A DNA stretch of 64,000 nucleotides. Origin: Bacteroidota bacterium (GTDB taxonomy: Bacteria > Bacteroidota > Bacteroidia > AKYH767-A > 2013-40CM-41-45). Below are positions 28,490 through 38,763 of this stretch, in pieces; within the stretch, counting starts at the first letter, position 1; each line of letters begins with the position of its first letter. The notes beneath the pieces were generated by a model, which worked only from the letters and a program-made list of their open reading frames with translations, had not been told where the DNA came from and did no database searches. The DNA is taken from the NCBI GenBank assembly GCA_016708785.1, contig JADJFC010000002.1, positions 372,001 through 436,000 of the forward strand. The letters run 5' to 3'. A program made the translations under genes and the position numbers.

Positions 28490-31306
28490 ATGCCAAGAGA
28501 TAATTCCATCAAATCAATACTCATTATAGGAAGTGGTCCGATCATTATCGGACAAGCATGCGAATTCGATTATGCGGGTTCGCAGGCTTCGCGTTCGCTT
28601 CGCGAAGAGGGCATAGAAGTTACACTTATTAATTCCAATCCTGCGACAATTATGACCGATAAGGTCACGGCAGATAATGTGTACCTAAAGCCACTCACAC
28701 GAAAATCGATCATCGAAATTTTAGAGAAACATAAGATCGATGCTGTGCTTCCAACTATGGGCGGACAAACTGCTCTTAATCTGGCAATCGATTGTCAGAA
28801 GGGTGGGATCTGGGAGAAGTATGGAGTGAAAATGGTTGGTGTTGACATTGAAGCCATCAACATGACGGAAGATCGCGAGAAGTTTCGTCTTCGTATGCTT
28901 GAACTTGGCGCCGGTGTTTGTAAAGGCCGTACTGCAACTTCTTTCCTCGAAGGAAAAGAGATCGCACAAGAAATAGGTTTTCCATTGGTAATTCGTCCGT
29001 CATTCACACTTGGAGGAACGGGCGGAGGTTTCGTCCATACTAAAGAGGAATTCGATGGCGCATTGAATCGTGGTTTACACGCTTCACCATTGCATGAAGT
29101 GCTGATCGAACAATCCATCAGCGGCTGGAAAGAATTCGAATTGGAATTACTTCGTGATACTGCAGGAAATGTCATCATCATTTGTTCGATCGAAAATTTC
29201 GATCCGATGGGAATTCATACCGGTGACTCAATTACTGTTGCGCCTGCTATGACACTCTCTGATGTTACTTATCAGAAAATGCGTGACCTTGCTATCAAAT
29301 GCATGAATGGTATCGGTAATTTCGCAGGCGGTTGTAACATTCAGTTTTCTGTGAATCCGAATAACGAAGAAGACATCATCGTAATTGAGATCAATCCGCG
29401 TGTATCGCGTTCGTCTGCTCTTGCATCGAAAGCAACAGGATATCCAATCGCAAAGATCGCTTCGAAACTTGCTATCGGTTATAACCTCGATGAATTAAAA
29501 AATCAGATCACAAAAAATACATCAGCATTCTTTGAACCGACATTAGATTATGTCATCGTAAAAGTTCCACGTTGGAATTTTGATAAGTTCGTTGGAACGG
29601 ATCGTCACCTCGGATTGCAAATGAAGTCTGTCGGTGAAGCAATGGGAATCGGAAGAAGTTTCCAGGAAGCATTGCAAAAAGCATGTCAGTCGTTGGAGAT
29701 AAAGCGAAACGGTCTCGGTGCCGATGGTCGTGAGATCCGTGAGAAAGATGAGATCCTTGACAGCTTGGAACGCCCTAGATGGAATCGTTTGTTTCATATC
29801 TATGATGCATTCAAACTTGGAATCGCTTTCAATACGATTCAGAAGCTGACTAAAATTGATCCATGGTTCTTAAGACAAATTGAAGATCTTATTCAGCTTG
29901 AAAAAGAAATTGAAAAATATACAGTAGAAAATATTCCTCGCGATCTTTTGATGGAAGCGAAGAAGAAAGGCTATGCAGACAGACAAGTTGCGCATTTGCT
30001 TCGTTGTCTGGAAAGTCAGGTTTTCAAAAAGCGTGGCGAATTAAATATTCGTCGGGTATGGAAACTGGTTGATACATGCGCTGCCGAATTTGAAGCAAAG
30101 ACACCTTACTATTATTCGACATTCGACGAAGAGAATGAAAGCGTAAGTTCTGATAAAAAGAAAGTCATAATACTTGGTTCCGGCCCGAATCGTATCGGAC
30201 AAGGAATTGAATTCGATTATAGTTGCGTGCATGGCGTTATTGCTGCGAAAGAATGCGGCTATGAAACGATCATGATCAATTGTAATCCGGAAACTGTTTC
30301 GACTGATTTCGACATTGCCGACAAACTATATTTTGAACCCGTTTTCTGGGAACATATTTACGAGATCATTGAACATGAAAAACCGTATGGTGTAATTGTT
30401 CAACTCGGCGGACAAACTGCATTGAAACTTGCAGAGAAGCTGAACAAATATGGAATCAAGATCATAGGAACAAGCTATGAGTCATTGGATCTTGCAGAAG
30501 ACAGAGGAAGATTTTCGACATTGCTGAAAGACTTAGGAATTCCTTATCCGAAGTTCGGTGTTGTTGAAAATGCCGATCAAGGTGTTGAGTTATCTCGCGA
30601 ATTAGGATTCCCTTTGCTCGTTCGTCCATCATATGTGTTAGGCGGACAAAGCATGAAGATCGTGATCAATGAAGAAGAACTGGAAAGTCATGTGATCAAA
30701 ATTTTACACGACATACCTGATAACAAAATTCTTCTCGATCATTTTTTGCAAAATGCAATAGAAGCGGAGGCTGATGCGATCTGCGATGGGGAAAATGTTT
30801 ACATCATCGGAATGATGGAACACATCGAACCAGCAGGAATTCACAGCGGCGATAGTAATGCAGTTCTTCCGCCATTCGATTTGAGTGATAATGTCATCAA
30901 GCAAATGGAAGATATCACCCATAAAGTTGCCAAGGCAATGAAGGTGATCGGTCTAATCAATATTCAATTCGCCATCAAAGGTGAAAAAGTGTATGTGATC
31001 GAAGCGAATCCGCGTGCGTCGAGAACAGTTCCATTCATTGCAAAAGCATACGATGAACCATATGTCAATTATGCAACGAAAGTGATGTTAGGCGAGAACA
31101 AAGTAACTGACTTCGATTTCAAACCGACCAAGGTTGGGTATGCAATCAAAGTTCCGGTATTCTCCTTCGACAAATTCCTTGACGTAAATAAAGAACTCGG
31201 CCCTGAAATGAAATCGACCGGTGAAGCCATTTATTTCATCGACGATCTCAATGACGAGTTTTTCCAGAAAATTTATTCAGAACGAAATTTATATCTGTCA
31301 AGATAA
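28490..31306 (+). CDS. carB: Carbamoyl-phosphate synthase large subunit
   Basis: A 938-residue protein with two duplicated ATP-grasp halves (each starting with an IGSGP/LGSGPN.IGQ.IEFDY motif) that make carbamoyl phosphate from bicarbonate, ammonia and two ATP for arginine and pyrimidine synthesis. Motifs are SILIIGSGPIIIGQ, NPATIMTD, LPTMGGQTALN, then in the second half ILGSGPNRIGQGIEFDYSCV and EANPRASRTVPFI. It ends FFQKIYSERNLYLSR. The C-terminal MGS-like allosteric domain of E. coli CarB (about 1073 residues) is missing, which I believe is usual in this phylum. The frame opens at 28313 through the repeat arm, but MPRDNSIKSILIIG at 28490 is the real start. The small subunit gene is not in the window. 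Confidence 0.95.
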   Translation: MPRDNSIKSILIIGSGPIIIGQACEFDYAGSQASRSLREEGIEVTLINSNPATIMTDKVTADNVYLKPLTRKSIIEILEKHKIDAVLPTMGGQTALNLAIDCQKGGIWEKYGVKMVGVDIEAINMTEDREKFRLRMLELGAGVCKGRTATSFLEGKEIAQEIGFPLVIRPSFTLGGTGGGFVHTKEEFDGALNRGLHASPLHEVLIEQSISGWKEFELELLRDTAGNVIIICSIENFDPMGIHTGDSITVAPAMTLSDVTYQKMRDLAIKCMNGIGNFAGGCNIQFSVNPNNEEDIIVIEINPRVSRSSALASKATGYPIAKIASKLAIGYNLDELKNQITKNTSAFFEPTLDYVIVKVPRWNFDKFVGTDRHLGLQMKSVGEAMGIGRSFQEALQKACQSLEIKRNGLGADGREIREKDEILDSLERPRWNRLFHIYDAFKLGIAFNTIQKLTKIDPWFLRQIEDLIQLEKEIEKYTVENIPRDLLMEAKKKGYADRQVAHLLRCLESQVFKKRGELNIRRVWKLVDTCAAEFEAKTPYYYSTFDEENESVSSDKKKVIILGSGPNRIGQGIEFDYSCVHGVIAAKECGYETIMINCNPETVSTDFDIADKLYFEPVFWEHIYEIIEHEKPYGVIVQLGGQTALKLAEKLNKYGIKIIGTSYESLDLAEDRGRFSTLLKDLGIPYPKFGVVENADQGVELSRELGFPLLVRPSYVLGGQSMKIVINEEELESHVIKILHDIPDNKILLDHFLQNAIEAEADAICDGENVYIIGMMEHIEPAGIHSGDSNAVLPPFDLSDNVIKQMEDITHKVAKAMKVIGLINIQFAIKGEKVYVIEANPRASRTVPFIAKAYDEPYVNYATKVMLGENKVTDFDFKPTKVGYAIKVPVFSFDKFLDVNKELGPEMKSTGEAIYFIDDLNDEFFQKIYSERNLYLSR

Positions 31307-31315
31307 CCAATAGCC

Positions 31316-31543
31316 ATGCTAAAGTTTATTCTAATAGTCATTATTTTAATGTTGCTTTTCAGAGCACTCAGAAAATTCATTTTCTTCAGTGCTCACAATG
31401 CATTCAATAAAGCGGCTCAGGATTTCATGAAACGTCAAGAAGCCGAAGATCGTCAACGCAAGGAAGAAGGTCGTGTGTATGTAGATACAAAAGCACGGAT
31501 CAGTAAGGATGAGAAGTTTGATGATTATGAGGAAATAAAATAA
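31316..31543 (+). CDS. DUF4834 family small membrane protein
   Basis: A 75-residue protein. An N-terminal membrane helix (LKFILIVIILMLLFRALRKFIFF) is followed by a charged tail rich in Arg, Glu and Asp (RQEAEDRQRKEEGRVYVDTK). This layout matches the Bacteroidota DUF4834 family, whose function is unknown. It starts nine bases after carB and is probably co-transcribed with it. Confidence 0.75.
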   Translation: MLKFILIVIILMLLFRALRKFIFFSAHNAFNKAAQDFMKRQEAEDRQRKEEGRVYVDTKARISKDEKFDDYEEIK

Positions 31544-31580
31544 CTCTACACTTTTTAATTATAAAGTAAGAATAAATGTA

Positions 31581-31653
31581 TTTTTTCTATGTTCTCTATG
31601 TGTCTATGTGGTAAAAAAATAACCACATAGACACATAGAGAACATAGAAAAAA
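31581..31653. repeat. Perfect 32-bp inverted repeat (family 7)
   Basis: The arms at 31581-31612 and 31622-31653 are perfect complements (CTATGTGTCTATGTGG words), with a nine-base A-rich loop. The left arm begins with a T-run and the right arm ends with an A-run. It is found after the carB-DUF4834 unit and before the next operon's promoter. Confidence 0.9.
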
Positions 31654-31786
31654 CGATTATCCACATTTTTGATTTTTAAATAACAATATATTGTTTGATC
31701 ATAGATGCGCCTCTACATTAGCTATTAAAAAAATAACAGCGAGAAATAATATCGATTTTTCACGTTTATCTAGGCGATTTAAAGGT

Positions 31787-31815
31787 TTTGATTCCCCGAG
31801 AATTCCCTATATTCG
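31787..31815 (+). promoter_or_regulatory. Candidate promoter of the surface-polysaccharide operon
   Basis: TTTG (31787-31790), a 17-base spacer, then TATATTCG (31808-31815), one mismatch from TAnnTTTG. The ATG follows 22 bases later. Confidence 0.45.
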
Positions 31816-31837
31816 CTTCAAATTTTAAGGAAAATCC

Positions 31838-34319
31838 ATGAAAAAATACCTGCCTCACGTTGTCGCACTACTGGCTTTTGTTGTCATCACTTTTCTCTAT
31901 TTCTCACCAATGCTTGGTGGCAAAGAACTCAAACAATCGGATATTGCCAATTGGGAAGGGATGTCGAAAGAGATCACCGATTTCCAGGCAAAGACAGGTG
32001 AATTTACGTATTGGACTAATTCCATGTTTGGCGGTATGCCGGGATATCAGATCTCTGCTGTTTATCCGTATACATTGCTCAAATATGTGGACAACATCCT
32101 GACGCTTGGTCTACCTACGCCGGCAAATTATCTGTTCTTATTCATGGCCGGATTTTACTTTCTTTTGATCACTTTGAAAGTTGACAGAAGGGTTGCGATC
32201 ATGGGTGCTGTTGGATTCGCCTTTTCATCTTACTTCATACTCTTTATTGGTACCGGACATAATTCAAAAGCGCATGCAATTGGTTACATGGCTCCGATAA
32301 TAGCCGGAATCATTATGACCTACCGAGGGCGTGTATTACTCGGGGCATCAATAACAGGAATTGCACTTGCTTTGCAACTCTACGCAAATCACTTACAGAT
32401 CACCTATTATCTCATGATGATTGTTGTTCTTTTGGCAGGAATGTTTTTTTACGAAGCTATCGTTAATAAAAAAGATCGCAGACTTCTTTAAGGCATCGGC
32501 ATTACTCGTAGTAGTTGCCTTGCTGGCAGTAGCGTCAAATATCACCAATCTTTGGGCAACGCAAGAGTATGGCAAATACTCGACACGTGGTCCATCAGAA
32601 TTGACAGCTGATAAAGAAAATCAGACTACAGGACTGGATCGCGATTACATCACAGACTGGAGTTATGGAATAGGAGAGACCTTCACTTTGTTGATACCTG
32701 ATTTCAAAGGTGGAGCGAGTGAAGCGATTGCTACCAATAACAAAGATGCATTGAAAGAAGTCGATTCTAATTATCGTCAGTATGTTGGTAGTTTTGGTTC
32801 TTATTTTGGTGATCAACCTTTTACCGGCGGACCATTGTATGTAGGTGCCATTCTGATCTTGCTCTTTGTGATTGGATTGTTTGTTGTTGAAGGTCCATTG
32901 AAATGGTGGATCGTTGGTTCAACTTTACTATCTATTCTTCTAAGCTGGGGGAAATTTTTTATGTCGTTCACCAATTTCTTCCTCGACAATGTTCCGGGAT
33001 ACGATAAGTTCAGGGCAGTAACAACAATTCTTGTGATCGCTGAATTTACAATTCCTCTTATGGCTGTTCTTGCTGTTGACAAAATGATCAAGCAAGAAGA
33101 TTTCTTTGCACGTTATGGAAAAAAATTAATGATAGCAATGGGAATCGTGATCGGTTTTGTCTTCCTTGTGAAAATTTCGCCGGGAACATTTACCCGTTTG
33201 TATACTGATCGTGAATATGAGCAAGTAAGTGCATCAGTAAAAGGTCAGCAAAATTCCGGACAAATAGTTGATGAATTCTTCACTGCTGTTTCAGCTGCAC
33301 GTGAACATATTGTTAGCAGTGATGCGGGAAGAAGTTTGATCTTGTTAATTCTTGCCGGTGCATTAGTATTTGGCTTTGCGAAATACAGGTTCAAGAAAGA
33401 ATTTCTGATCTACGGATTACTGGTATTGATAGCAATAGATCTTATTGGTGTTGACCAGCGTTATGTAAATTCAGATTCGTTCTCTAAAAAGGCTTCCCAT
33501 AGCGCCCCATTCCCTGAATCGGTGGCTGATCAAATGATCAAGACCGATCCAACGTTGAGTTATCGTGTATTGAATATTGCAGCAAATACTTTCAATGATG
33601 CAAGTACGTCTTATTATCATCAATCAATTGGTGGTTATCATGGTGCGAAATTGAAACGGTACAAAGAGCTGATCGATTACCGCATCTCTCCTGAAATGAC
33701 AGCACTTCGTACAGCAATGCAAAAACCTGATTCATCGACACAAAAAGTCTTTGCAAGTCAGACGACATTGAATATGCTTAATGCAAAGTACATCATTTAC
33801 AATCCGGATGCGCAACCAATTGTTAATCAAGGCGCACTTGGAAATGCATGGTTCGTTTCTGAATATAAAATGGTTGCCAATGCCGATGCTGAACTTGCTG
33901 CATTAAATAATTTCAATCCAAAAACAACTGCTATCGTTGATCAGCGATTTACTGATAAACTCACCGGATTAAACTTGCAAGCTGATTCTTCTGCAACAAT
34001 TAAGATGACAGGTTACAAGCCGAACCATTTGACTTACGAATCAAATTCAAATTCTGAACAGCTTGCCGTTTTCTCAGAGATCTATTATGACAAGGGCTGG
34101 AATGCTTATGTTGATGGTAAATCGGTAGATTATGTACGGACTAACTATGTTTTACGTGCAATGCGTATTCCTGCCGGAAAACATCAGGTAGAATGGAAGT
34201 TCGAGCCAACTGTTGTTGCGACAGGAGGGAAGATCACATTGGCTGGTTCATTGTTGCTGATTCTGTTTTTCGTCGGAGTTATCTTCAAAGAAATTCAGTC
34301 AGCAAAAAAGGCAGAGTAG
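31838..34319 (+). CDS. YfhO family membrane protein (frameshifted)
   Basis: About 826 residues when one frameshift is bridged. It is a large polytopic protein with about a dozen hydrophobic segments and a C-terminal soluble region before a last membrane helix. The order LKQSDIANWEGMSKEI, FGGMPGYQI and then NVPGYDKFRAVTTILVIAEF is typical of YfhO-type GT-C-like proteins in this phylum, often annotated DUF6044/YfhO. They are thought to transfer sugars from lipid carriers. The break is at an A-run (32468-32473, one A too many); the restored join is IVNKKIADFFKAS. It starts a tight operon: the next gene begins three bases after its stop. Confidence 0.82.
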
Positions 34320-34322
34320 AAT

Positions 34323-35624
34323 TTGAAGAAGGTTCTGATAATTACCTATTACTGGCCACCCAGCGGAGGTGCCGGTGTTCAACGTTCACTTAAGTTCGTT
34401 AAATACCTTCCTGCTTTTGGAATCGAGCCAATTGTAATTACAGTCGATGCAAACCAAGCGACTTATCCGATCGTTGATGAAACGTTGGAGAAAGAAATAG
34501 ATCCGTCAATCAGAGTTATTCGTACCCGGTCATTTGAACCATTGAAGATCTTATCTGCTCTTAAAGGAAAGGATAATATTCCTCACGGCGGATTTGCGAA
34601 TACCAATAAAGAATCCATAACTCAAAAAACTCTTCGATTCGTTAGAGGCAATTTTTTTATTCCTGATGCTCGTCGTGGTTGGGTGAGATTTGCAGTTAAA
34701 GCTGCTTCGGAACTGATCGAAAAGGAAAAGATCGATACTGTCTTTGTTTCTTCTCCACCGCATAGCAGTCAGCTAATAGGCATGGAGCTGAAAGAAAAGT
34801 ACAAGGTCAGATGGATAGCAGACATGCGCGATCCCTGGACAGATATTTATTATTATAAAGATCTTTTACAAACTAAATTTGCCGCTTCACGCGATGCTGT
34901 TTATGAACGACAGGTTTTGGAAGGTGCTGATGAAGTGATCAGTGTGAGTGAACCGATCAATGAAATGTTTCTTTCAAAGTCGGCAAAATTGAAGCGAGAG
35001 AAATTTCATATCATTCCAAATGGTTATGATAGTGATGATTTTATTAATGCAGGAAAAAGTCAATTAGATTTCTTTCAAGTGACTTATGTTGGGACAATGG
35101 CAGACATTTATCGTCCTGCAATTTTGTTTGAAGCGTTTCAAAGACTGATAAAAGAATTTTCAGTAGAAAAAAATGATATCCGCTTAACCATGGTTGGTTC
35201 TTCTGCATCTGCAATAAAGCAGATCATGGAAGCAAGTGGAGTCGATAAAATTGCTGAATTTGTTCCGCATGTCGATCATTCTGCTGCAATAGAATACATG
35301 CAAAAGGCAGATGTGTTACTGCTGGTTATTCCTGATGTTGAAAATAGTGAAGGGATTCTGACAGGAAAGTTGTTTGAATATCTGGGTACAGGAAAACCCA
35401 TTGTTGGACTCGGACCAAAAGGCGGGAAAGCGTCAGCGATAATTGAAGAGTGTGAGGCAGGAAAGTTGTTCGAGAGAAGTAAGTCGGAAGAATTGTATCT
35501 TTACCTGAAGGAATTGTACTTAATGAAAAAGGACGGAAAGTTGTTCAAGAATAAGATTGAAGCAGTGGAAAATTACTCCCGAAAAAATCTGACTTCAAAA
35601 CTGGCTTCATTGATGAAGTCGTAA
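34323..35624 (+). CDS. Glycosyltransferase family 4
   Basis: A 433-residue GT-B glycosyltransferase. The N-terminal Rossmann half opens with VLIITYYWPPSGGAGVQRS, the donor-independent Gly-rich loop. The C-terminal half carries VTYVGTMADIYRP and the E-x7-E region around ENSEGILTGKLFEYLGTGKPIVG, which binds the sugar nucleotide. The start codon is TTG at 34323, three bases after the YfhO gene stop. It probably builds an O-antigen-like or exopolysaccharide chain with the other genes of this operon. Confidence 0.9.
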   Translation: MKKVLIITYYWPPSGGAGVQRSLKFVKYLPAFGIEPIVITVDANQATYPIVDETLEKEIDPSIRVIRTRSFEPLKILSALKGKDNIPHGGFANTNKESITQKTLRFVRGNFFIPDARRGWVRFAVKAASELIEKEKIDTVFVSSPPHSSQLIGMELKEKYKVRWIADMRDPWTDIYYYKDLLQTKFAASRDAVYERQVLEGADEVISVSEPINEMFLSKSAKLKREKFHIIPNGYDSDDFINAGKSQLDFFQVTYVGTMADIYRPAILFEAFQRLIKEFSVEKNDIRLTMVGSSASAIKQIMEASGVDKIAEFVPHVDHSAAIEYMQKADVLLLVIPDVENSEGILTGKLFEYLGTGKPIVGLGPKGGKASAIIEECEAGKLFERSKSEELYLYLKELYLMKKDGKLFKNKIEAVENYSRKNLTSKLASLMKS

Positions 35625-35636
35625 GAAATTGAAATT

Positions 35637-37478
35637 ATGTGTGGAATAGCAGGATTTATTGATACTAAATTATCTACAGAAGTTGCAGAGAAGACCATAG
35701 GTGCTATGCTGGAAAGTATTGCTCATCGTGGCCCTGATGCTCGTTCTACGTGGGTCAATTTGCCTGTTGTATTAGGTCATAATCGTTTAAGCATTATTGA
35801 TCTTAGTCCCGATGGCACTCAGCCAATGCATTATTTCGATTCAGCAATTGTTTTCAATGGCGAGATCTATAATTACATTGAAGTAAGAGAAGAATTAATT
35901 GCCAAGGGATATAAATTTTCGACGCAATCAGACACAGAAGTTATCCTCGCAGCCTATCGTGAATACGGTCAAGCATGCGTCGATAAGTTTTTAGGGATGT
36001 GGGCTTTTGCTCTGTGGGATAAAAAGAAGAATGAATTATTCTGTTCAAGAGATCGTTTTGGTATTAAGCCATTTTACTACATTCTCGATAATGGCCGGTT
36101 TTATTTTGGATCGGAATATAAGGCACTGAAAAAATCGCCGCTCTTTTCAAAAGAATTGAATTTGGATCAGGTGAGTAGGGGGTTGCAGCTTGGATGGGTT
36201 TCTTATAATGATGAAACATACTACTCAAGTCTCAAGTCAATTCCGGCTGCTTCCAATTTGATCTATAAGGATGGCATGATTTCAATTGAGCAGTATTGGG
36301 ATATTGAAAAGAAGAAGGTGCAATTAACAGATGTGAATGAAGCTAAACATAAGTTGCTTGAATTATTGAAGGACAGTGTTTCAATTCACATGAGAAGTGA
36401 TGTTGAAATTGCAATTTGTCTTAGTGGTGGTATAGATAGTTCGAGTTTGTCGTCGTTGATAGCAACATTATATCCTGATCAGAAATTTAAATCGTATTCG
36501 ATCTACTATGATGGGAAAAACGAAGTTGATGAACGTCCATATATCAATGAAGTTATAGAAAAGTATCCATCGATTGTTCCTCACTATTACAAACCTTCAC
36601 ATGATGAGATGATGGAACGTTTCCATTCCATACTATATCAGGTGGATGTGCCGTCAACAGGATCCTCAAATTTTTCGCACTCGTATCTTATTGAAAAAAT
36701 ACATGCAGATGGAATAAAGGTTGTTATAGACGGACAGGGAGCCGATGAATATCTTGCAGGGTATATGCATTCTATTTACAGGAATAATGCGGATTCATTA
36801 AGGAAGCTACATCTCAAAGAGTTTTTGGTGAATGTCCTTGCTATTAAAAAACACCAAAAGCAAAGTATTGGCGATTTAGTAAGTTCTCTTGGTAAAACGG
36901 CTTTATCTGTGCTTTATAATGAAATGAATCTCTATTCTCTTGAGTATAAAAATTACTTGCCTTTTGCCGTAAAAAAGGAAAAAGTGAAGGCTGTTCCATT
37001 TGATTTGAATAACTCATATGCAGATAGTCGTTTAAATGAATTTCTCTATCAGCTTCTTTTTACAAGCAGTCTTCCAACGATTTTACATTATGTCGACCGT
37101 ATGACAATGTCGCATTCCGTAGAATCCAGAGTGCCTTTACTTGATCATCGACTCGTTGAATTTGGTTTTTCTTTGAAAAATGAATTAAAATTTCACAAAG
37201 GCGTTACTAAATATATTTTGAGAGAAAGTGTAAAGGATATTCTCCCGTCAAAAATTTATAACAGGATGGATAAAAAAGGATTTGTGACTCCGGGTGAAGT
37301 AAATTGGTTGCGTGGACCCATGAAGAACTTACTAGAAATTGATTATACAAAGCTTGACTTCCTAAATAAGGAAATTGTAAAGGGTGTTATACAAGGTTAC
37401 CAAAAAGGGGACAATAAAAATTCAAAGCTTGTTTGGCGGATAGCTACTCTCAACTATTGGATCAATAATTTTAATTGA
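35637..37478 (+). CDS. asnB: Asparagine synthase (glutamine-hydrolysing) family
   Basis: A 613-residue two-domain amidotransferase. The N-terminal class II glutaminase has the catalytic Cys2 (MCGIAGF), HRGPDARS, HNRLSIIDL and FNGEIYNY. The synthetase half has the ATP PP-loop SGGIDSSS (about residue 263) and the closing motif VDRMTMSHSVESRVPLLDHRLVEF. Paralogs of AsnB in glycan clusters amidate sugar or uronic acid carboxyls instead of making asparagine. Its place between a glycosyltransferase and a deacetylase-like gene makes that role plausible here. Confidence 0.9.
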   Translation: MCGIAGFIDTKLSTEVAEKTIGAMLESIAHRGPDARSTWVNLPVVLGHNRLSIIDLSPDGTQPMHYFDSAIVFNGEIYNYIEVREELIAKGYKFSTQSDTEVILAAYREYGQACVDKFLGMWAFALWDKKKNELFCSRDRFGIKPFYYILDNGRFYFGSEYKALKKSPLFSKELNLDQVSRGLQLGWVSYNDETYYSSLKSIPAASNLIYKDGMISIEQYWDIEKKKVQLTDVNEAKHKLLELLKDSVSIHMRSDVEIAICLSGGIDSSSLSSLIATLYPDQKFKSYSIYYDGKNEVDERPYINEVIEKYPSIVPHYYKPSHDEMMERFHSILYQVDVPSTGSSNFSHSYLIEKIHADGIKVVIDGQGADEYLAGYMHSIYRNNADSLRKLHLKEFLVNVLAIKKHQKQSIGDLVSSLGKTALSVLYNEMNLYSLEYKNYLPFAVKKEKVKAVPFDLNNSYADSRLNEFLYQLLFTSSLPTILHYVDRMTMSHSVESRVPLLDHRLVEFGFSLKNELKFHKGVTKYILRESVKDILPSKIYNRMDKKGFVTPGEVNWLRGPMKNLLEIDYTKLDFLNKEIVKGVIQGYQKGDNKNSKLVWRIATLNYWINNFN

Positions 37479-37479
37479 A

Positions 37480-38763
37480 ATGAAAATATTTGTTGAAAAT
37501 AATCCGAATTATCTCAATGAGGTAAAATACATTTTCTCGCTATTTGCATTCAACAAAAAGATAGCTATTACTTTCGTAGAAGCTATTTCAGATTCAGAAT
37601 TAAGCATTGGCCATTTAGAACATAATTCGATTAAAATTGATTTGAATTTTTATGTCAATTTAAAAAATGGAATGTATGATCATATGATCCATTTTAAGAA
37701 AAGTTCATTTATTGAATTGGCCGATGGCACTCATGATTATCTTTCTACTGCATTTTATTTGGTGTCCTGTGTTCAGGAAATAAGGTCAAAAGCGGTCGAT
37801 AAATTCGGAAGATTTCAATATGCGTCAAGCTTTCAAAAAAGATTTGATCTTATTGAAACGAATCTGGTTCAAATTTGCTTTGATAGTTTGTCACAATTGC
37901 CAATATTGAGTTTGAATTCAGGAGTCGTTAATGGAAATTCACGGATATTTCTATCGCATGATATGGACTCAATTCACGGTTCAATTATGCAGGATGGCTT
38001 TTTTACATTAAAAAAATTCAGGCCTGATCAATTGCTTTCAGTCTTAATAAAGAATCTCATCGATAAGCCTTCGTGGCTTAATGTTGATCGGATCATGAAA
38101 ATGGAATCAGAAGCTGATTTTACTTCGACTTTTTTCTGGCTCGTAAATAAAGGTAAGGTGGATGAAAGACTTTCTAACTCTGATTATAATATTAATGATG
38201 TAAAAGTCAGGTCAGCAATTGAGAGCATAAGCAAATCAAAATGGGAGAATGGATTACATAAAAGTGCTTCTGATGATTCTTTTTCAGTTGAGTTAGATAA
38301 ATTAAAAACTAAAGTAGTCGGCAATCGATATCACTATCTCAAATTCAATCCAGAAGTTGATTTTCAAAAAATTGAAGATGCTGGTTTGTTGTTTGATTCA
38401 TCGCTTGGATTTGCAGAAAGAAGCGGGTTCAGAAATTGTTATGGACAGCCATACAGGCCATTCAATTTTAAAACAGGAAAGGCTTATAATTTTATTGAAT
38501 GTCCATTGAATATTATGGATACCACTTTTCATAATTATTTGAAATTGAATTCCTCTGATCTTGAAAAGGCAACTATTGATTTCTGTGAAAAGCACAAAAA
38601 AGGAAATGTATTATCTGTTCTTTTTCACAATAATTATATTTCTGATTTTAAATATAAAGGCTACATTACAGCATTCAGAAATTTGCTGAAGTATTTTTAT
38701 GAATCTGATTTGAAATCGATTTCGCAGTCAGAAATTATAAAGGAGTATTATTATGAATATTAG
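37480..38763 (+). CDS. Polysaccharide deacetylase-like protein (DUF7033-type)
   Basis: A 427-residue protein. The N-terminal 140 residues match the region that precedes deacetylase domains in Bacteroidota glycan clusters. The second part resembles a divergent NodB fold: LSHDMDSIHG (about residue 158) at the position of the usual T-H-D-V-D metal motif, and a late SVLFHNNYISDFKYKG in place of the H-x-N end motif. It has no signal peptide, so it may act in the cytoplasm. It starts one base after the asnB stop and overlaps the next gene by 11 bases. The exact substrate is unknown. Confidence 0.7.
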   Translation: MKIFVENNPNYLNEVKYIFSLFAFNKKIAITFVEAISDSELSIGHLEHNSIKIDLNFYVNLKNGMYDHMIHFKKSSFIELADGTHDYLSTAFYLVSCVQEIRSKAVDKFGRFQYASSFQKRFDLIETNLVQICFDSLSQLPILSLNSGVVNGNSRIFLSHDMDSIHGSIMQDGFFTLKKFRPDQLLSVLIKNLIDKPSWLNVDRIMKMESEADFTSTFFWLVNKGKVDERLSNSDYNINDVKVRSAIESISKSKWENGLHKSASDDSFSVELDKLKTKVVGNRYHYLKFNPEVDFQKIEDAGLLFDSSLGFAERSGFRNCYGQPYRPFNFKTGKAYNFIECPLNIMDTTFHNYLKLNSSDLEKATIDFCEKHKKGNVLSVLFHNNYISDFKYKGYITAFRNLLKYFYESDLKSISQSEIIKEYYYEY

